DNA of 58,295 nucleotides, taken from NCBI RefSeq assembly GCF_900606115.1, contig NZ_UWPJ01000040.1, positions 1 through 58,295 on the forward strand. The letters run 5' to 3'. Position 1 is the stretch's first letter. Each line of letters starts with the position of its first letter. This DNA is from Pigmentiphaga humi (GTDB lineage: Bacteria > Pseudomonadota > Gammaproteobacteria > Burkholderiales > Burkholderiaceae_B). Positions 36,527 through 45,361 of this stretch are shown one piece after another. Position numbers and translations under genes: made by a program. Under the pieces are notes generated by a model, which did not search any database, was not told the origin of the DNA, and saw nothing but the letters and a program-made list of their open reading frames with translations.

Positions 36527-38779
36527 ATGTCCGACTCTTGCCAGCACTGCCATTGCGACCACCCCGAACCGGCGGCGCCCACGGCCGAGCGCGATGCGCC
36601 GGGCGCCGAGGGCCTGAGCCGGCGGGAAACGCGATTCCGCATCGAACAGATGGACTGCCCGACCGAAGAGCGCCTGCTGCGCAAGGCGCTCGAGGGCATG
36701 CCGGGCGTGCGTTCGCTGTCATTCGACCTGATCGGCCGCACCTTGAAGGTCGGCCACGATCTGGACGACGTCCAGCCCATCCAGGCCGCCATCTCCGCCT
36801 TGAACATGTCGCCCGTGCTGCTGGACGCGGCCGCGCCCGCCGCGGACCAGGCCGAAGAAGCCGTCGCCTCGCGCCCGCCGTGGCTGCGGATGGGCGCCGC
36901 CGGCGTGCTGGCCATCGCCGCCGAGGCGCTCGCCTATGCCACCGGCACCGACCGTTCGCTGCCGGTCGTCGCGCTGGCGCTCGGATCCATCCTGCTGTGC
37001 GGCCTGGGCACGCTGCGCAAGGGCTGGCTGGCGCTGCGCCACTTCACGCTCAACATCAACCTGCTGATGACGGTGGCCGTGATCGGCGCCGCCGTGCTGG
37101 GCCAATGGCCCGAAGCCGCCATGGTGATCTGGCTGTTCGGCCTGGCCGAGACGATCGAAGCCATGAGCCTGACGCGCGCGCGCCATGCCATCCGCTCCCT
37201 CACCGCCCTGGCGCCGGAACGAGGTTCGGTGCGCCAGGCCGACGGCGCATGGCTGGACCTGCCCGCCGGGCAGATCGGCATGGGCGCCGTCGTACGCGCG
37301 CGTCCGGGCGAGCGCATCGTGCTCGACGGCGAGGTGGTGGCGGGCAGCTCCAGCGTGGACCAGTCGCCCATCACCGGCGAAAGCATGCCCGCCGACAAAC
37401 AATCCGGCGATCCGGTCTATGCCGGCACCGTCAACCAGCAGGGCGTGCTGGAATACCGGGTCACCGCCGCGGCCGGCCACACCATGCTGGACCGCATCGC
37501 CCACACCATCCAGGAGGCCCAGGGCAAGCGCGCGCCCACGCAGCGCTTCATCGACCGCTTCGCCGCCGTCTATACGCCGGCGGTATTCGCCGTGGCCATC
37601 GCGGTCGCGCTGGGCGGGCCGCTGCTGCTGGGCATGACCTGGCTGGACGCGGTCTACCGGGCGCTGGTGCTGCTGGTGATCGCCTGCCCCTGCGCGCTGG
37701 TCATTTCCACGCCCGTTACCATCGTCAGCGGCCTGGCCTCGGCGGCGCGGCGGGGCATCCTGGTCAAGGGCGGCCTGTATCTCGAACAAGGCCGGCACCT
37801 GCGCCACCTGGCGCTGGACAAGACCGGCACGCTCACCCACGGCAAGCCGGTGCTGACCGACGTGGTCCCGCTGGGCGCCTCGCCGGCCTCGCGGGCGCAG
37901 GCGCTGCAGTGGGCCGCCAGCCTGGAGGCGCTGTCTCCGCATCCGGTGGCCCATGCCGTGGTCTCGGCCCACACGGGCCAGGTGCTCGACGTTGCCGATT
38001 ACCGCGCGCTGCCGGGACGCGGCGTGGCCGGCCGCATGCAGGGCCAGGACTACAGCCTGGGCAGCCTGCGGCTGGCCGGCGAGCTCGGCGCCGCCACGCC
38101 CGAGCTGGAAGCGGAGATGCAAGCCCTCGAAGCCCAGGGCAAGACCACGATGATCCTGTGCCAGGGGCCGCGCGCCGTCGCCCTGCTCGCGGTGGCCGAC
38201 ACGATACGCGACACCAGCCGCGCAGCCATCGCCGACCTCCGCCGGTTGGGCGTCGAACCGGTGATCCTGTCGGGCGACAACACCGCCACGGTGCGGACCG
38301 TGGGCGCGGACCTGGGCATTGCGGACGCGCGCGGCGGATTGCTGCCCGAGGACAAGCTGGCCGCCATCGAGGCGCTCGGCGGCCAGGGCCCGGTCGGCAT
38401 GGTGGGCGACGGCGTCAACGATGCGCCGGCGCTGGCGCGCGCGGACATCGGCTTTGCGATGGGTGCGGCCGGCACGGATACCGCCATCGAGACGGCGGAC
38501 GTCGCGCTGATGCAAGACGACCTGCGCAAGCTCCCCGAATTCATCCGGCTGTCGCGCCGCACGGCGGGCGTGCTGTGGCAGAACATCGTATTCGCGCTAG
38601 GCATCAAGCTGGTGTTCTTCGCCCTGACTTTCGCCGGCGAAGCCACGCTCTGGATGGCGGTGTTCGCCGATGCCGGCGCCAGCCTGCTGGTGGTGTTCAA
38701 CGGCCTGCGGCTGTTGCGCGCCGCGCCTTCGCGTCATCCCGAACAGGCGCCGGCGCAACTGCGCGGCAGCGCTGCCTGA
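36527..38779 (+). CDS. cadA: Zn/Cd/Pb-exporting P1B-type ATPase
   Basis: 750-residue heavy-metal ATPase that pumps soft divalent cations out of the cytoplasm. A His/Cys-rich N-terminus (SCQHCHCDHPEP) precedes an HMA-like domain with the MDCPTEE motif. Catalytic blocks are SSVDQSPITGES, the membrane CPC motif in IACPCALVIST, the phosphorylation site DKTGTLTHG, the SPHPVAHAV motif, and MVGDGVNDAPALARADIG. The ATG at 36527 has GGAG seven bases upstream; an ATG at 36506 is less good. Its promoter and the divergent cadR support Cd/Pb/Zn induction. Confidence 0.93.
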   Translation: MSDSCQHCHCDHPEPAAPTAERDAPGAEGLSRRETRFRIEQMDCPTEERLLRKALEGMPGVRSLSFDLIGRTLKVGHDLDDVQPIQAAISALNMSPVLLDAAAPAADQAEEAVASRPPWLRMGAAGVLAIAAEALAYATGTDRSLPVVALALGSILLCGLGTLRKGWLALRHFTLNINLLMTVAVIGAAVLGQWPEAAMVIWLFGLAETIEAMSLTRARHAIRSLTALAPERGSVRQADGAWLDLPAGQIGMGAVVRARPGERIVLDGEVVAGSSSVDQSPITGESMPADKQSGDPVYAGTVNQQGVLEYRVTAAAGHTMLDRIAHTIQEAQGKRAPTQRFIDRFAAVYTPAVFAVAIAVALGGPLLLGMTWLDAVYRALVLLVIACPCALVISTPVTIVSGLASAARRGILVKGGLYLEQGRHLRHLALDKTGTLTHGKPVLTDVVPLGASPASRAQALQWAASLEALSPHPVAHAVVSAHTGQVLDVADYRALPGRGVAGRMQGQDYSLGSLRLAGELGAATPELEAEMQALEAQGKTTMILCQGPRAVALLAVADTIRDTSRAAIADLRRLGVEPVILSGDNTATVRTVGADLGIADARGGLLPEDKLAAIEALGGQGPVGMVGDGVNDAPALARADIGFAMGAAGTDTAIETADVALMQDDLRKLPEFIRLSRRTAGVLWQNIVFALGIKLVFFALTFAGEATLWMAVFADAGASLLVVFNGLRLLRAAPSRHPEQAPAQLRGSAA

Positions 38780-38801
38780 GGCGTGCAGAAAGCGGACTGC
38801 C

Positions 38802-39575
38802 TCAGGCGGCCTTGCGGCGGAAGACCAGCCGGTCCGGCTGCGACGCCGCCGCGTCGTAGCCATAGCCCTCGGCGTCGAAGCCCTGCAGCCCCTCGGGCTT
38901 GGCCACGCGGTGCTGGATCGCGTAGCGCGCCATCAGGCCGCGGGCGCGCTTGGCGTGGAAGCTGATGACCTTGTAGACGCCGCCTTTCCAATCCTCGAAC
39001 ACGCACTGGATGACCCGCGCCTTGAGCGCTTGCCGGTCGACCACCTTGAAATATTCCTCGGACGCCAGGTTGACGATCACCGGCTGCCTCGCGCCGTCCT
39101 GGCGCTGGTTCAGATACTCCGAGATGCCGGTGCCCCAGTATTCGTACAGGTTCTTGCCCTTGGCGGTGCCCAGGCGCGTGCCCATCTCCAGGCGGTAGGG
39201 CTGCATCAGATCCAGCGGCCGCAGCGCCCCGTACAGCCCGCTCAGGATCACGACGTGGTCCTGCGCCCACTCGAGCTGCTTGCCGGTCAGCGAGCCGGCG
39301 TCCAGCCCCTCGTAGACGTCGCCGTTGAAAGCCAGCACGGCCTGCTTGGCATTTTCCGCCGTAAACTTCGGCGTCCACTGCGCATAGCGCGCCACGTTCA
39401 GCTCGGCGAGCGCTGGGCTCAGGTGCATCAGCTCGGCCACGTCCTGCGCCGACTTGGCCTTGAGCGTCGAGATCAGCGTCTTGGCCCGGTCGACGAACAG
39501 CGGCTGGGTGGCGGTCTCGACGTGCGGGGGCGTGTCGTAGTCCAGCTTCTTGGCGGGGGAAAGCAGAAACAGCAT
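38802..39575 (-). CDS. yaaA: Peroxide stress protein YaaA
   Basis: 257 residues of the UPF0246/YaaA family, which lowers free intracellular iron during peroxide stress in E. coli. Family blocks: [11 protein letters not shown] at the N-terminus, [34 protein letters not shown], and [13 protein letters not shown] near the C-terminus. It is convergent with cadA and divergent from ychJ with only 17 bases between the start codons, so the promoters must overlap the coding ends. Confidence 0.93.
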   Translation of the reverse strand: MLFLLSPAKKLDYDTPPHVETATQPLFVDRAKTLISTLKAKSAQDVAELMHLSPALAELNVARYAQWTPKFTAENAKQAVLAFNGDVYEGLDAGSLTGKQLEWAQDHVVILSGLYGALRPLDLMQPYRLEMGTRLGTAKGKNLYEYWGTGISEYLNQRQDGARQPVIVNLASEEYFKVVDRQALKARVIQCVFEDWKGGVYKVISFHAKRARGLMARYAIQHRVAKPEGLQGFDAEGYGYDAAASQPDRLVFRRKAA

Positions 39576-39592
39576 GGCGTATACCGGAACAA

Positions 39593-40003
39593 ATGAACCC
39601 AGGCGTTAATGTAGACCAATTGTGCCCATGCGGGCTCGGCCAGGCCTATGCGCGCTGCTGCGGCCGCTGGCACCACGGCGCGCAGCGGCTCCAGGCGCCG
39701 GACGCCCCGGCGCTGATGCGCTCGCGCTACAGCGCCTACGTGCTCGGCCTGCACGGCTACCTGCTCGACACCTGGCACCTCTCGACCCGGCCCGCCGCCC
39801 TGGAACCCGACCCCGACGGCATGAAATGGCTGGGCCTGGAGGTGCGCAGCAGCGCCCAGCGCGATGCCGACCATGCCACGGTGGAATTCGTGGCGCGCAG
39901 CAAGCTCGGCGGACGCGCGCACCGGATGCATGAAATCAGCCGCTTCGTGCGCGAAGCGGGGCAGTGGTACTACCTGGACGGCACTTTCCCGGGCCGGAGT
40001 TAA
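39593..40003 (+). CDS. YchJ-family SEC-C motif protein
   Basis: 136 residues. The N-terminal SEC-C zinc motif is [15 protein letters not shown], followed by the YchJ/NTF2-like domain ([31 protein letters not shown]). The function of YchJ is not established. The ATG is the only start that keeps the zinc motif. A 108-base gap precedes the hydrolase gene. Confidence 0.88.
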   Translation: MNPGVNVDQLCPCGLGQAYARCCGRWHHGAQRLQAPDAPALMRSRYSAYVLGLHGYLLDTWHLSTRPAALEPDPDGMKWLGLEVRSSAQRDADHATVEFVARSKLGGRAHRMHEISRFVREAGQWYYLDGTFPGRS

Positions 40004-40111
40004 ACTTCCGCCTGCACGGTCCCGCGATGCCACCGCACCGCAGGCCGCTGCAAGAGCGGCGCTCCGGCGCCCTGCCCGGGCCCGAGCGGCCCCGACTCCA
40101 TTGCGTTCGCC

Positions 40112-40981
40112 ATGTCCGTCCACCCGCTGCACGACCACCCTGCCTATACCCCCGAGTTCTGCGAAAGCGGCTACAACAACCTCGTCCGCATTCCCGACCA
40201 TCTCGATTACTTCTCCCGCTGGGCTTCCGACGCTGCGCTCGCGCGCCGCGGACAGGCCTGCCAACTGGGCCTGCGCTACGGCGATGCCCCGGCCGAAACC
40301 CTGGACTATTTCCCATCGCGCAAACCGGGCGCGCCGCTGCTGGTCTTCATCCACGGCGGCTACTGGCGTGCGCTGGACAAGTCCTGTTTTTCCTGGCTCG
40401 CCCCGGCCTACGTGGCGCGCGGCGCCGCCGTGGCCATCGTCGGCTACGGCCTGGCGCCCGCCACGCCGCTCGAAGACATCGCGCGCCAGATGCTGCGCGC
40501 CCACGCCTGGCTGTACCGGCATGCCGGCGAGCTCGGCTTCGATGCGCGCCGCATCGTCACCAGCGGCCATTCGGCCGGCGGTCAACTGACCGGGATGCTG
40601 CTGGGCGCGCGCTGGAACGAATGGGAGTCCGGCCTGCCGGCCGGATTGATCAGCGGAGGCTTGTCGCTGAGCGGCCTGTTCGACCTGGAACCGGTCGCGA
40701 AAGCGCCGTTCCTGGCCAATCTCGGCCTCACCCCGGACCGGGTGCGGCAACTCTCTCCCGCCTATTTCACGCCGGACCTGCCCACGCCGCTGATTGCCGC
40801 GGTGGGCGGCAGCGAGACCCCGGAGCTGCAGCGGCAGACTTCGCTGATCGCCGCCTGCTGGCCGCGCAACGTCAGGCGCACCCTGGTCGTTCCCGACTGC
40901 AATCACCTGGACATCTGCGACCGCCTGGCCGATCCGTCCGAGGCGCTGTTCGGCGCGGCCTGCGAGCTGCTGGGCCTCTGA
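40112..40981 (+). CDS. Alpha/beta hydrolase, arylformamidase-like
   Basis: 289 residues of the alpha/beta-hydrolase fold. The oxyanion-hole motif HGGYW and nucleophile elbow GHSAGGQL (Ser about 153), with a late Asp and His (PDCNHLDI), give a full triad. HGGYW with this spacing is typical of the kynurenine-formamidase and carboxylesterase group. The substrate is not determinable from context; it lies just upstream of promoter A of the CoA-catabolism regulon. Confidence 0.8.
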   Translation: MSVHPLHDHPAYTPEFCESGYNNLVRIPDHLDYFSRWASDAALARRGQACQLGLRYGDAPAETLDYFPSRKPGAPLLVFIHGGYWRALDKSCFSWLAPAYVARGAAVAIVGYGLAPATPLEDIARQMLRAHAWLYRHAGELGFDARRIVTSGHSAGGQLTGMLLGARWNEWESGLPAGLISGGLSLSGLFDLEPVAKAPFLANLGLTPDRVRQLSPAYFTPDLPTPLIAAVGGSETPELQRQTSLIAACWPRNVRRTLVVPDCNHLDICDRLADPSEALFGAACELLGL

Positions 40982-41028
40982 GCCGGTCGTGGGGAGCGGA
41001 TGCCGCTCCCTTTCCAACGGCCATAAAG

Positions 41029-41066
41029 TTGACGAAATTAACTATATAGTTTAATTTATCAACTAT
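41029..41066 (+). promoter_or_regulatory. Regulon promoter A
   Basis: -35 TTGACG (41029-41034), 17-base spacer, -10 TAATTT (41052-41057), overlapped by the inverted repeat ATAGT-N11-ACTAT (41046-41066). The same layout is found at 47315-47352 and 51903-51940 in front of two other enoyl-CoA hydratase genes. Confidence 0.75.
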
Positions 41067-41070
41067 ATTC

Positions 41071-41817
41071 ATGAGGACAGCCACCGTGGCCGAGGACAAG
41101 GAACTGCTGCAGGCGCGGCACGGCAGCGTACTGCTGCTGACGCTGAACCGCCATCCCAAGCGCAACGCGCTGGACACCGCGCTGATGCGCACCCTGCTCG
41201 ATACGCTGCGCCAGGCCGATGCCGACCCGGAAATCCACTGCGTGCTGCTGGCGGCGAACGGCTCGTGCTTCTGCGCCGGCGCAGACCTGGAGGAAGCGCG
41301 CGCCCTCGCCAGCCAGGGTGAAACCGCCCGCCTGCAGGAACGGGCGCAAATACTGGTGGACTTGAACACCATCGTGGCCAGCATGCAGACGCCCGTCGTC
41401 GCGGCGGTCAACGGCCCGGCCATCGGCGCGGGGGCCGGCCTCTCCCTGGGCAGCGACCTGGTGGTGGCCTCGTCCGCGGCGCGCTTCGGCTACCCCGAAG
41501 TCAAGCACGGCATCTCGGCCGGCATCCTGATTCCCAACCTGATCCGGCAGGTCGGCCCCAAGGCCGCCTTCGAACTGATCGCCACCGGCGATCCCATCGG
41601 CGCCGAACGCGCCTATGCGCTGGGCATGGTCAACCGCGTCGTTGCGCCCGAGGAACTGCTCGACGCCGCATTGGCGCTGGCAGGCCGGCTGGCGCAGTTT
41701 CCCCCGGCCGGGCTGATGGCGTCGAAGCGGGCGTTCCAGCAGGCCTACGACATGCCGATGGCCGAAGCTGTGCAGGCCCAGCGCGACGTGAATATGAGGC
41801 TCCCCCCTACGCGCTGA
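41071..41817 (+). CDS. Enoyl-CoA hydratase/isomerase family protein
   Basis: 248-residue crotonase-fold protein acting on CoA thioesters. CoA and oxyanion-hole strands: LNRHPKRNALD, SCFCAGADLEEA and VNGPAIGAGAGLSLGSDLVVAS; a glutamate in FGYPEVKHGI. It lies 5 bases past operator A. The ATG is very close to the predicted transcript start; a GTG at 41086 with GAGGA eight bases upstream is a good alternative. The last residues and the stop codon (RLPPTR) lie inside a dispersed repeat, suggesting the natural C-terminus was replaced. Confidence 0.85.
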   Translation: MRTATVAEDKELLQARHGSVLLLTLNRHPKRNALDTALMRTLLDTLRQADADPEIHCVLLAANGSCFCAGADLEEARALASQGETARLQERAQILVDLNTIVASMQTPVVAAVNGPAIGAGAGLSLGSDLVVASSAARFGYPEVKHGISAGILIPNLIRQVGPKAAFELIATGDPIGAERAYALGMVNRVVAPEELLDAALALAGRLAQFPPAGLMASKRAFQQAYDMPMAEAVQAQRDVNMRLPPTR

Positions 41818-41940
41818 CGCGCGCCCCCCAGGGGGCGGCAGTGGCGGACCGGCAGGGAAGCCCACCCCTCGCGGCTGCGCCGCGCCGCTCGAGGGGCGGC
41901 ACCGGCGGACCGGCAAAGCCGGATCCGCTGTGCCCTGGGT
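41794..41940 (+). repeat. Dispersed GC-rich repeat, copy 2 (two-part)
   Basis: Opposite orientation to copies 1 and 3. It begins CTCCCCCCTACGCGC and includes two related units, each with a GTCCGCC/GGCGGAC core and a CCCCTGNGGGG-like palindrome, ending GGCAAAGCCGGATCCGCTG. It overlaps the end of the enoyl-CoA hydratase gene. Confidence 0.65.
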
Positions 41941-41976
41941 CTGAGTTGCTTTACTGTTTTCTGGAAGAGTTTCAAT

Positions 41977-42930
41977 ATGCTTTCGACGCGTTTGACTGCT
42001 TTGCTTGGCATACGCCACCCTATCGTCCAGGGGGGCATGAGCTGGGCGTCTTCCAATGCCGAGCTGGCGCTGGCGGTGTCCCGGGCCGGAGGGCTGGGGG
42101 TGATCGCCGCAGGGCCGATGTACCCGGACGATCTGCGCGCGGCCATTGCCAAGGTGCAGGCCGGCACCGATGCGCCTTTCGCGGTCAACGTGCCGCTCTA
42201 CAACAAGCGTTCGGCCGAGTTCCTGGATATCGTGCTGGAAGCGCGGGTTCCCGTCATCATCGCTTCGCAAGGCGGACCCAAGGCCCATATCGGCCGTTTC
42301 AAGGAAGCCGGCGTCACCTGGATACAAGTGACGGCGAACCCGCTCCACGCGCGCAAGGCGGAAGACGCCGGCGTCGATGCGGTGATCGCCGTGGGCGGCG
42401 AGGCCGGCGGGCATCCCGGCCCCGATGAAGTCAGCACCCTGGTGCTGGTGCGCGCCACGGTGCAGGCTGTCTCGGTACCGGTGATCGGCGCCGGCGGCAT
42501 TGCCGATGGCGCCGGCATCGCCGCCATGCTGGCGCTCGGGGCCAGCGGCGCGCAACTGGGTACGCGCTTCCTGCTCACGCCGGAATCCGGGCTGCACGAG
42601 CATTACAAGAACCTGGTGCTGCAGGCCGACATCGGCGATACGGCCGTGATCGGCCGCGGCCGCTCGCCCATCCGCATGGTGAAGAACGACTTCGCCGCCG
42701 AGTACGAGGCCGCCGCCAGGGCGGGCGCTTCCGATAGCGAACTCGATGCCTTGTTTGGCCGCAGTTCCCTGCGCCAGGCGGCCAAGGACGGCGACGTGGC
42801 GCAAGGCAAGGTCGAGGCGGGCCAAAGCGCGGGACTGATCGACGCCCTGGTGCCGGCCGGCGAGCTGGTGGAACGGCTGGTGCAGGAAACCGAAACTGCC
42901 TTGCGCGGCGCGGCTTCGCTGTTGCGCTGA
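41977..42930 (+). CDS. Nitronate monooxygenase
   Basis: 317-residue FMN-dependent TIM-barrel protein of the 2-nitropropane dioxygenase/nitronate monooxygenase family, oxidising alkyl nitronates; FabK-like enoyl reductases are related. Motifs: HPIVQGGMSWASS at the N-terminus, the catalytic-His block GGEAGGHPG, and phosphate-binding GAGGIADGAG and GASGAQLGTRFL. It follows the hydratase gene on the same strand after the repeat. A shared terminator lies just downstream. Confidence 0.88.
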   Translation: MLSTRLTALLGIRHPIVQGGMSWASSNAELALAVSRAGGLGVIAAGPMYPDDLRAAIAKVQAGTDAPFAVNVPLYNKRSAEFLDIVLEARVPVIIASQGGPKAHIGRFKEAGVTWIQVTANPLHARKAEDAGVDAVIAVGGEAGGHPGPDEVSTLVLVRATVQAVSVPVIGAGGIADGAGIAAMLALGASGAQLGTRFLLTPESGLHEHYKNLVLQADIGDTAVIGRGRSPIRMVKNDFAAEYEAAARAGASDSELDALFGRSSLRQAAKDGDVAQGKVEAGQSAGLIDALVPAGELVERLVQETETALRGAASLLR

Positions 42931-42967
42931 ACCGCATCGTCCAGTGCCGCAAAGGAATGCGGCCGAT

Positions 42968-42997
42968 AAAAAGGCATGCCGCGCGGCATGCCTTTTT
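42968..42997. terminator. Bidirectional intrinsic terminator
   Basis: Perfect 13-base arms AAAAAGGCATGCC / GGCATGCCTTTTT with a 4-base loop. A-run and T-run on opposite sides let it stop transcription both from the nitronate monooxygenase gene and from the convergent enolase-superfamily gene. Confidence 0.9.
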
Positions 42998-43034
42998 CAT
43001 TGCCGACGAAGCGCGCCGAGCGCTTCCCCGGCGT

Positions 43035-44162
43035 TCAGGCGGGTGTCCCGGCGGTGAATTCGACGCCGGACGCCACCGCATCGGACACCGCCAGTTCGCC
43101 GTTCCTCACATCCAGGCCGGTGAACGGATCGTCCAGCAGATGATCGAACTCGGCCAGCTCCGCCCCCGCATGGATGGTGGCGGCCAGGCTCGCCAGGTGC
43201 ACGCCTTGGGCCGCCAGCAGGCGCGGCCCGAAGATGGCGCCGAATCGATAGCCGACGCCGGCGGCTTCGCAGATGCGCATGGCGGTCAGGGTGTTGCGGA
43301 TGCCGCCGAGGTAATGCAGCTTCAGGTTGTAGGAATCCGCTGCGTTCAATGCGATCAGGCGCATCAGCCCCGCCAGGTCGCCGATGGATTCGTCGGCCTC
43401 GATGGGCAGTTCCCCCGCCGCATGCACCCGGCACAATCCGTCCACGTCGGCCGCGGGCACGGGCTGCTCCATCATTTCCACCGCCAGCGGCCGCAATTCC
43501 CGGCACACGCGGATGGCCGTGTCGGCATCGTAGGCCTGGTTGGCGTCCACGGTCAGCGTGAGCTGCGGGCCGACCCGCTGGCGCACCGCGCTCACCCGCG
43601 CCACGTCCAGGCCGGGCTCGCCGCTCAGCTTGAGCTTGAGATTGCGATACCCCTGCCCCGCCAGCCTCGCGGCCTGCGCCGCCATCTCGTCGGGAGCCTT
43701 GATGGACACGATGCGGGAAGCCTCGATGCCTGCGCGCACCTTGCCGCCCAGCAGCGCATGCAGCGGCAGGCCGAGCATGCGCGCCTGCAGGTCGTAGGCG
43801 GCGCAGACGAAGCCCGACAGCGCGCAGACTTCGGCGCCCGCCACGCCCTCCAGGCGCCGGTGCAGCGCTTCGAGCTCGAAGACGTTGCGGCCCACGGTTT
43901 CGCGGCGCAGCGCCTCCAGCACCGGCTCGATGCGCGCGACGTCGGGCTGGAAGATCGGCGTGCCCAGCACGTGGCCGAAGCCCGCCTCGCCGCGGCGCGA
44001 AACCAGCCGGATGATCCAGCCGTCCACATGGGTAATGACGCCGCGCGCGAAGCGCCAGGTCGGATCGTCCTGGCGCTGCGAGCAGGCAATGATGTCGATG
44101 CGTTCTATCGTGCCCGGCCCCGCGGCAAGCGGCGCCGCCACGGGGCGGTGGGAGTCGGTCAT
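43035..44162 (-). CDS. Enolase-superfamily (mandelate racemase/muconate-lactonizing) enzyme
   Basis: 375 residues. The barrel carries the superfamily residues: K-x-K in NLKLKLSGEPG, metal ligands Asp in TVDANQAYD, Glu in MMEQPVP and Asp/Glu in IEADESI, and a Lys in YNLKLHYLGGI. These abstract an alpha proton from a carboxylate. The exact substrate is unknown. An in-frame GTG at 44186 adds eight residues; the ATG at 44162 is preferred although its ribosome site is weak. Copy 3 of the repeat separates it from the Bug gene upstream. Confidence 0.82.
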   Translation of the reverse strand: MTDSHRPVAAPLAAGPGTIERIDIIACSQRQDDPTWRFARGVITHVDGWIIRLVSRRGEAGFGHVLGTPIFQPDVARIEPVLEALRRETVGRNVFELEALHRRLEGVAGAEVCALSGFVCAAYDLQARMLGLPLHALLGGKVRAGIEASRIVSIKAPDEMAAQAARLAGQGYRNLKLKLSGEPGLDVARVSAVRQRVGPQLTLTVDANQAYDADTAIRVCRELRPLAVEMMEQPVPAADVDGLCRVHAAGELPIEADESIGDLAGLMRLIALNAADSYNLKLHYLGGIRNTLTAMRICEAAGVGYRFGAIFGPRLLAAQGVHLASLAATIHAGAELAEFDHLLDDPFTGLDVRNGELAVSDAVASGVEFTAGTPA

Positions 44163-44215
44163 ATCAATTCTAGAGCTGGGCGTCACACTGCGTCCGCCTG
44201 TAGTTCTACTTTAGG

Positions 44216-44303
44216 CCAGGGAAACCGCGGATCTGGCTTTGCCAGTCCGCCAGTTTCGCCCCCTTGAGGGGGCCCGCGTACGTGGGTAGGGGGTGGGCTC
44301 TTC
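44216..44303 (-). repeat. Dispersed GC-rich repeat, copy 3 (3' of Bug gene)
   Basis: Closely follows copy 1 along its length: GCGGATCTGGCTTTGCC, GTCCGCCAGTTTCGCCCCC, TTGAGGGGG and a GTAGGGGG end that abuts the stop codon of the Bug-family gene. Orientation relative to the upstream gene is the same as for copy 1 at recG. Confidence 0.7.
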
Positions 44304-45266
44304 TTAGTCCAACTTGAGATTGGCCGCCTTGATGAGGTCGACCGTGCGCTTGGCGTCGTCCATCACGAAGCGGGTGGTTTCCTCGGGCGTCAGGGTCGCC
44401 AGTTCGGTGCCCTGGGCCTCCATCAGCTTGCGGTATTCCGGCTTGCGCGCCACCGCGTTGATCGCCTCGTTGAGCTTGTTGACCACCGCGGCCGGCGTGC
44501 CCTTGGGCGCGGCCACCGTATACCACGACGCCGATTCGGCGCCGCCCAGCCCGGCCTCGGCGAAGGTCGGCACGTCGGGCAGCAGCGGCGAGCGCGACGT
44601 GGAGGCATAGGCCAGCGCGCGCAGCTTGCCGGCCTTCACGAAGGGCAGTTCGCCCGACAGGTTCATCACGCCGACCTGCAGGCGGCCCGCGACCAGGTCG
44701 GTGATCGCCGGCGCCGCGCCGCCATAGGGGATGTGCGCCATATCGATCTTGGCCTGCTGCTTGATCAGTTCGCCGCCCAGGTGGGGCGAGGTGCCCGTGC
44801 CGGACGAGCCGTAGTTCAGCTTGCCGGGCGCGCTGCGGGCCAGTTCGATCAGCTCCTTGGCGCTATTGGCCTTGACGGAGGGATTCACCACCAGCAGGTT
44901 GGGCTGGTTGGCAGCCAGGGCGATGAAGGCGAAATCCTTGATGCCGTCGTACGGCGTGGCCTGGATCAGCGGCGTCACGATGTGCGCGGCGGCAGTGCCG
45001 AACAGCAGCGTGTAGCCGTCCGCCTCGGCGCGCGCCACCAGGGCCGCGCCGATGGTCGCTCCGCCGCCGGCCTTGTTCTCGATGACCACTTGCTGCCCCA
45101 GTTCGGTGCCCAGCTCCTTGGCCAGGCTGCGCGCGACCAGGTCGGCCGGGCCGCCCGCGGCGTAGGGGTTGATCAGCACGATGGGCTTGCTGGGATAGGA
45201 CTGGGCCTGTACCGCGCCGGCCATGGCCAGCGCGGCCAGCAGCATGGAATGCTTGAGGTATTTCAT
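44304..45266 (-). CDS. Bug-family tripartite tricarboxylate transporter substrate-binding protein
   Basis: 320 residues with an N-terminal signal peptide (MKYLKHSMLLAALAMAGAVQA, cleavage after AQA likely), then the Bug fold: YPSKPIVLINPYAAGGPADLVAR, NKAGGGATIGA, LNYGSSGTGTSPHLGGELI and VPTFAEAG. These periplasmic proteins bind carboxylates; they are greatly expanded in Bordetella. No membrane partner genes are adjacent, as is common. ATG 45266 has AGGAG upstream. It follows the CoA-transferase gene after 95 bases. Confidence 0.93.
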   Translation of the reverse strand: MKYLKHSMLLAALAMAGAVQAQSYPSKPIVLINPYAAGGPADLVARSLAKELGTELGQQVVIENKAGGGATIGAALVARAEADGYTLLFGTAAAHIVTPLIQATPYDGIKDFAFIALAANQPNLLVVNPSVKANSAKELIELARSAPGKLNYGSSGTGTSPHLGGELIKQQAKIDMAHIPYGGAAPAITDLVAGRLQVGVMNLSGELPFVKAGKLRALAYASTSRSPLLPDVPTFAEAGLGGAESASWYTVAAPKGTPAAVVNKLNEAINAVARKPEYRKLMEAQGTELATLTPEETTRFVMDDAKRTVDLIKAANLKLD

Positions 45267-45361
45267 GTCTCGCTCCTGGTGGATCGTTTTGTGGATGGCC
45301 GGCGTTTCCGGCTGATGCGCCATCCACGGGAGGCGGCCGCTCCCGCGGAGGCGCCGTTGAG

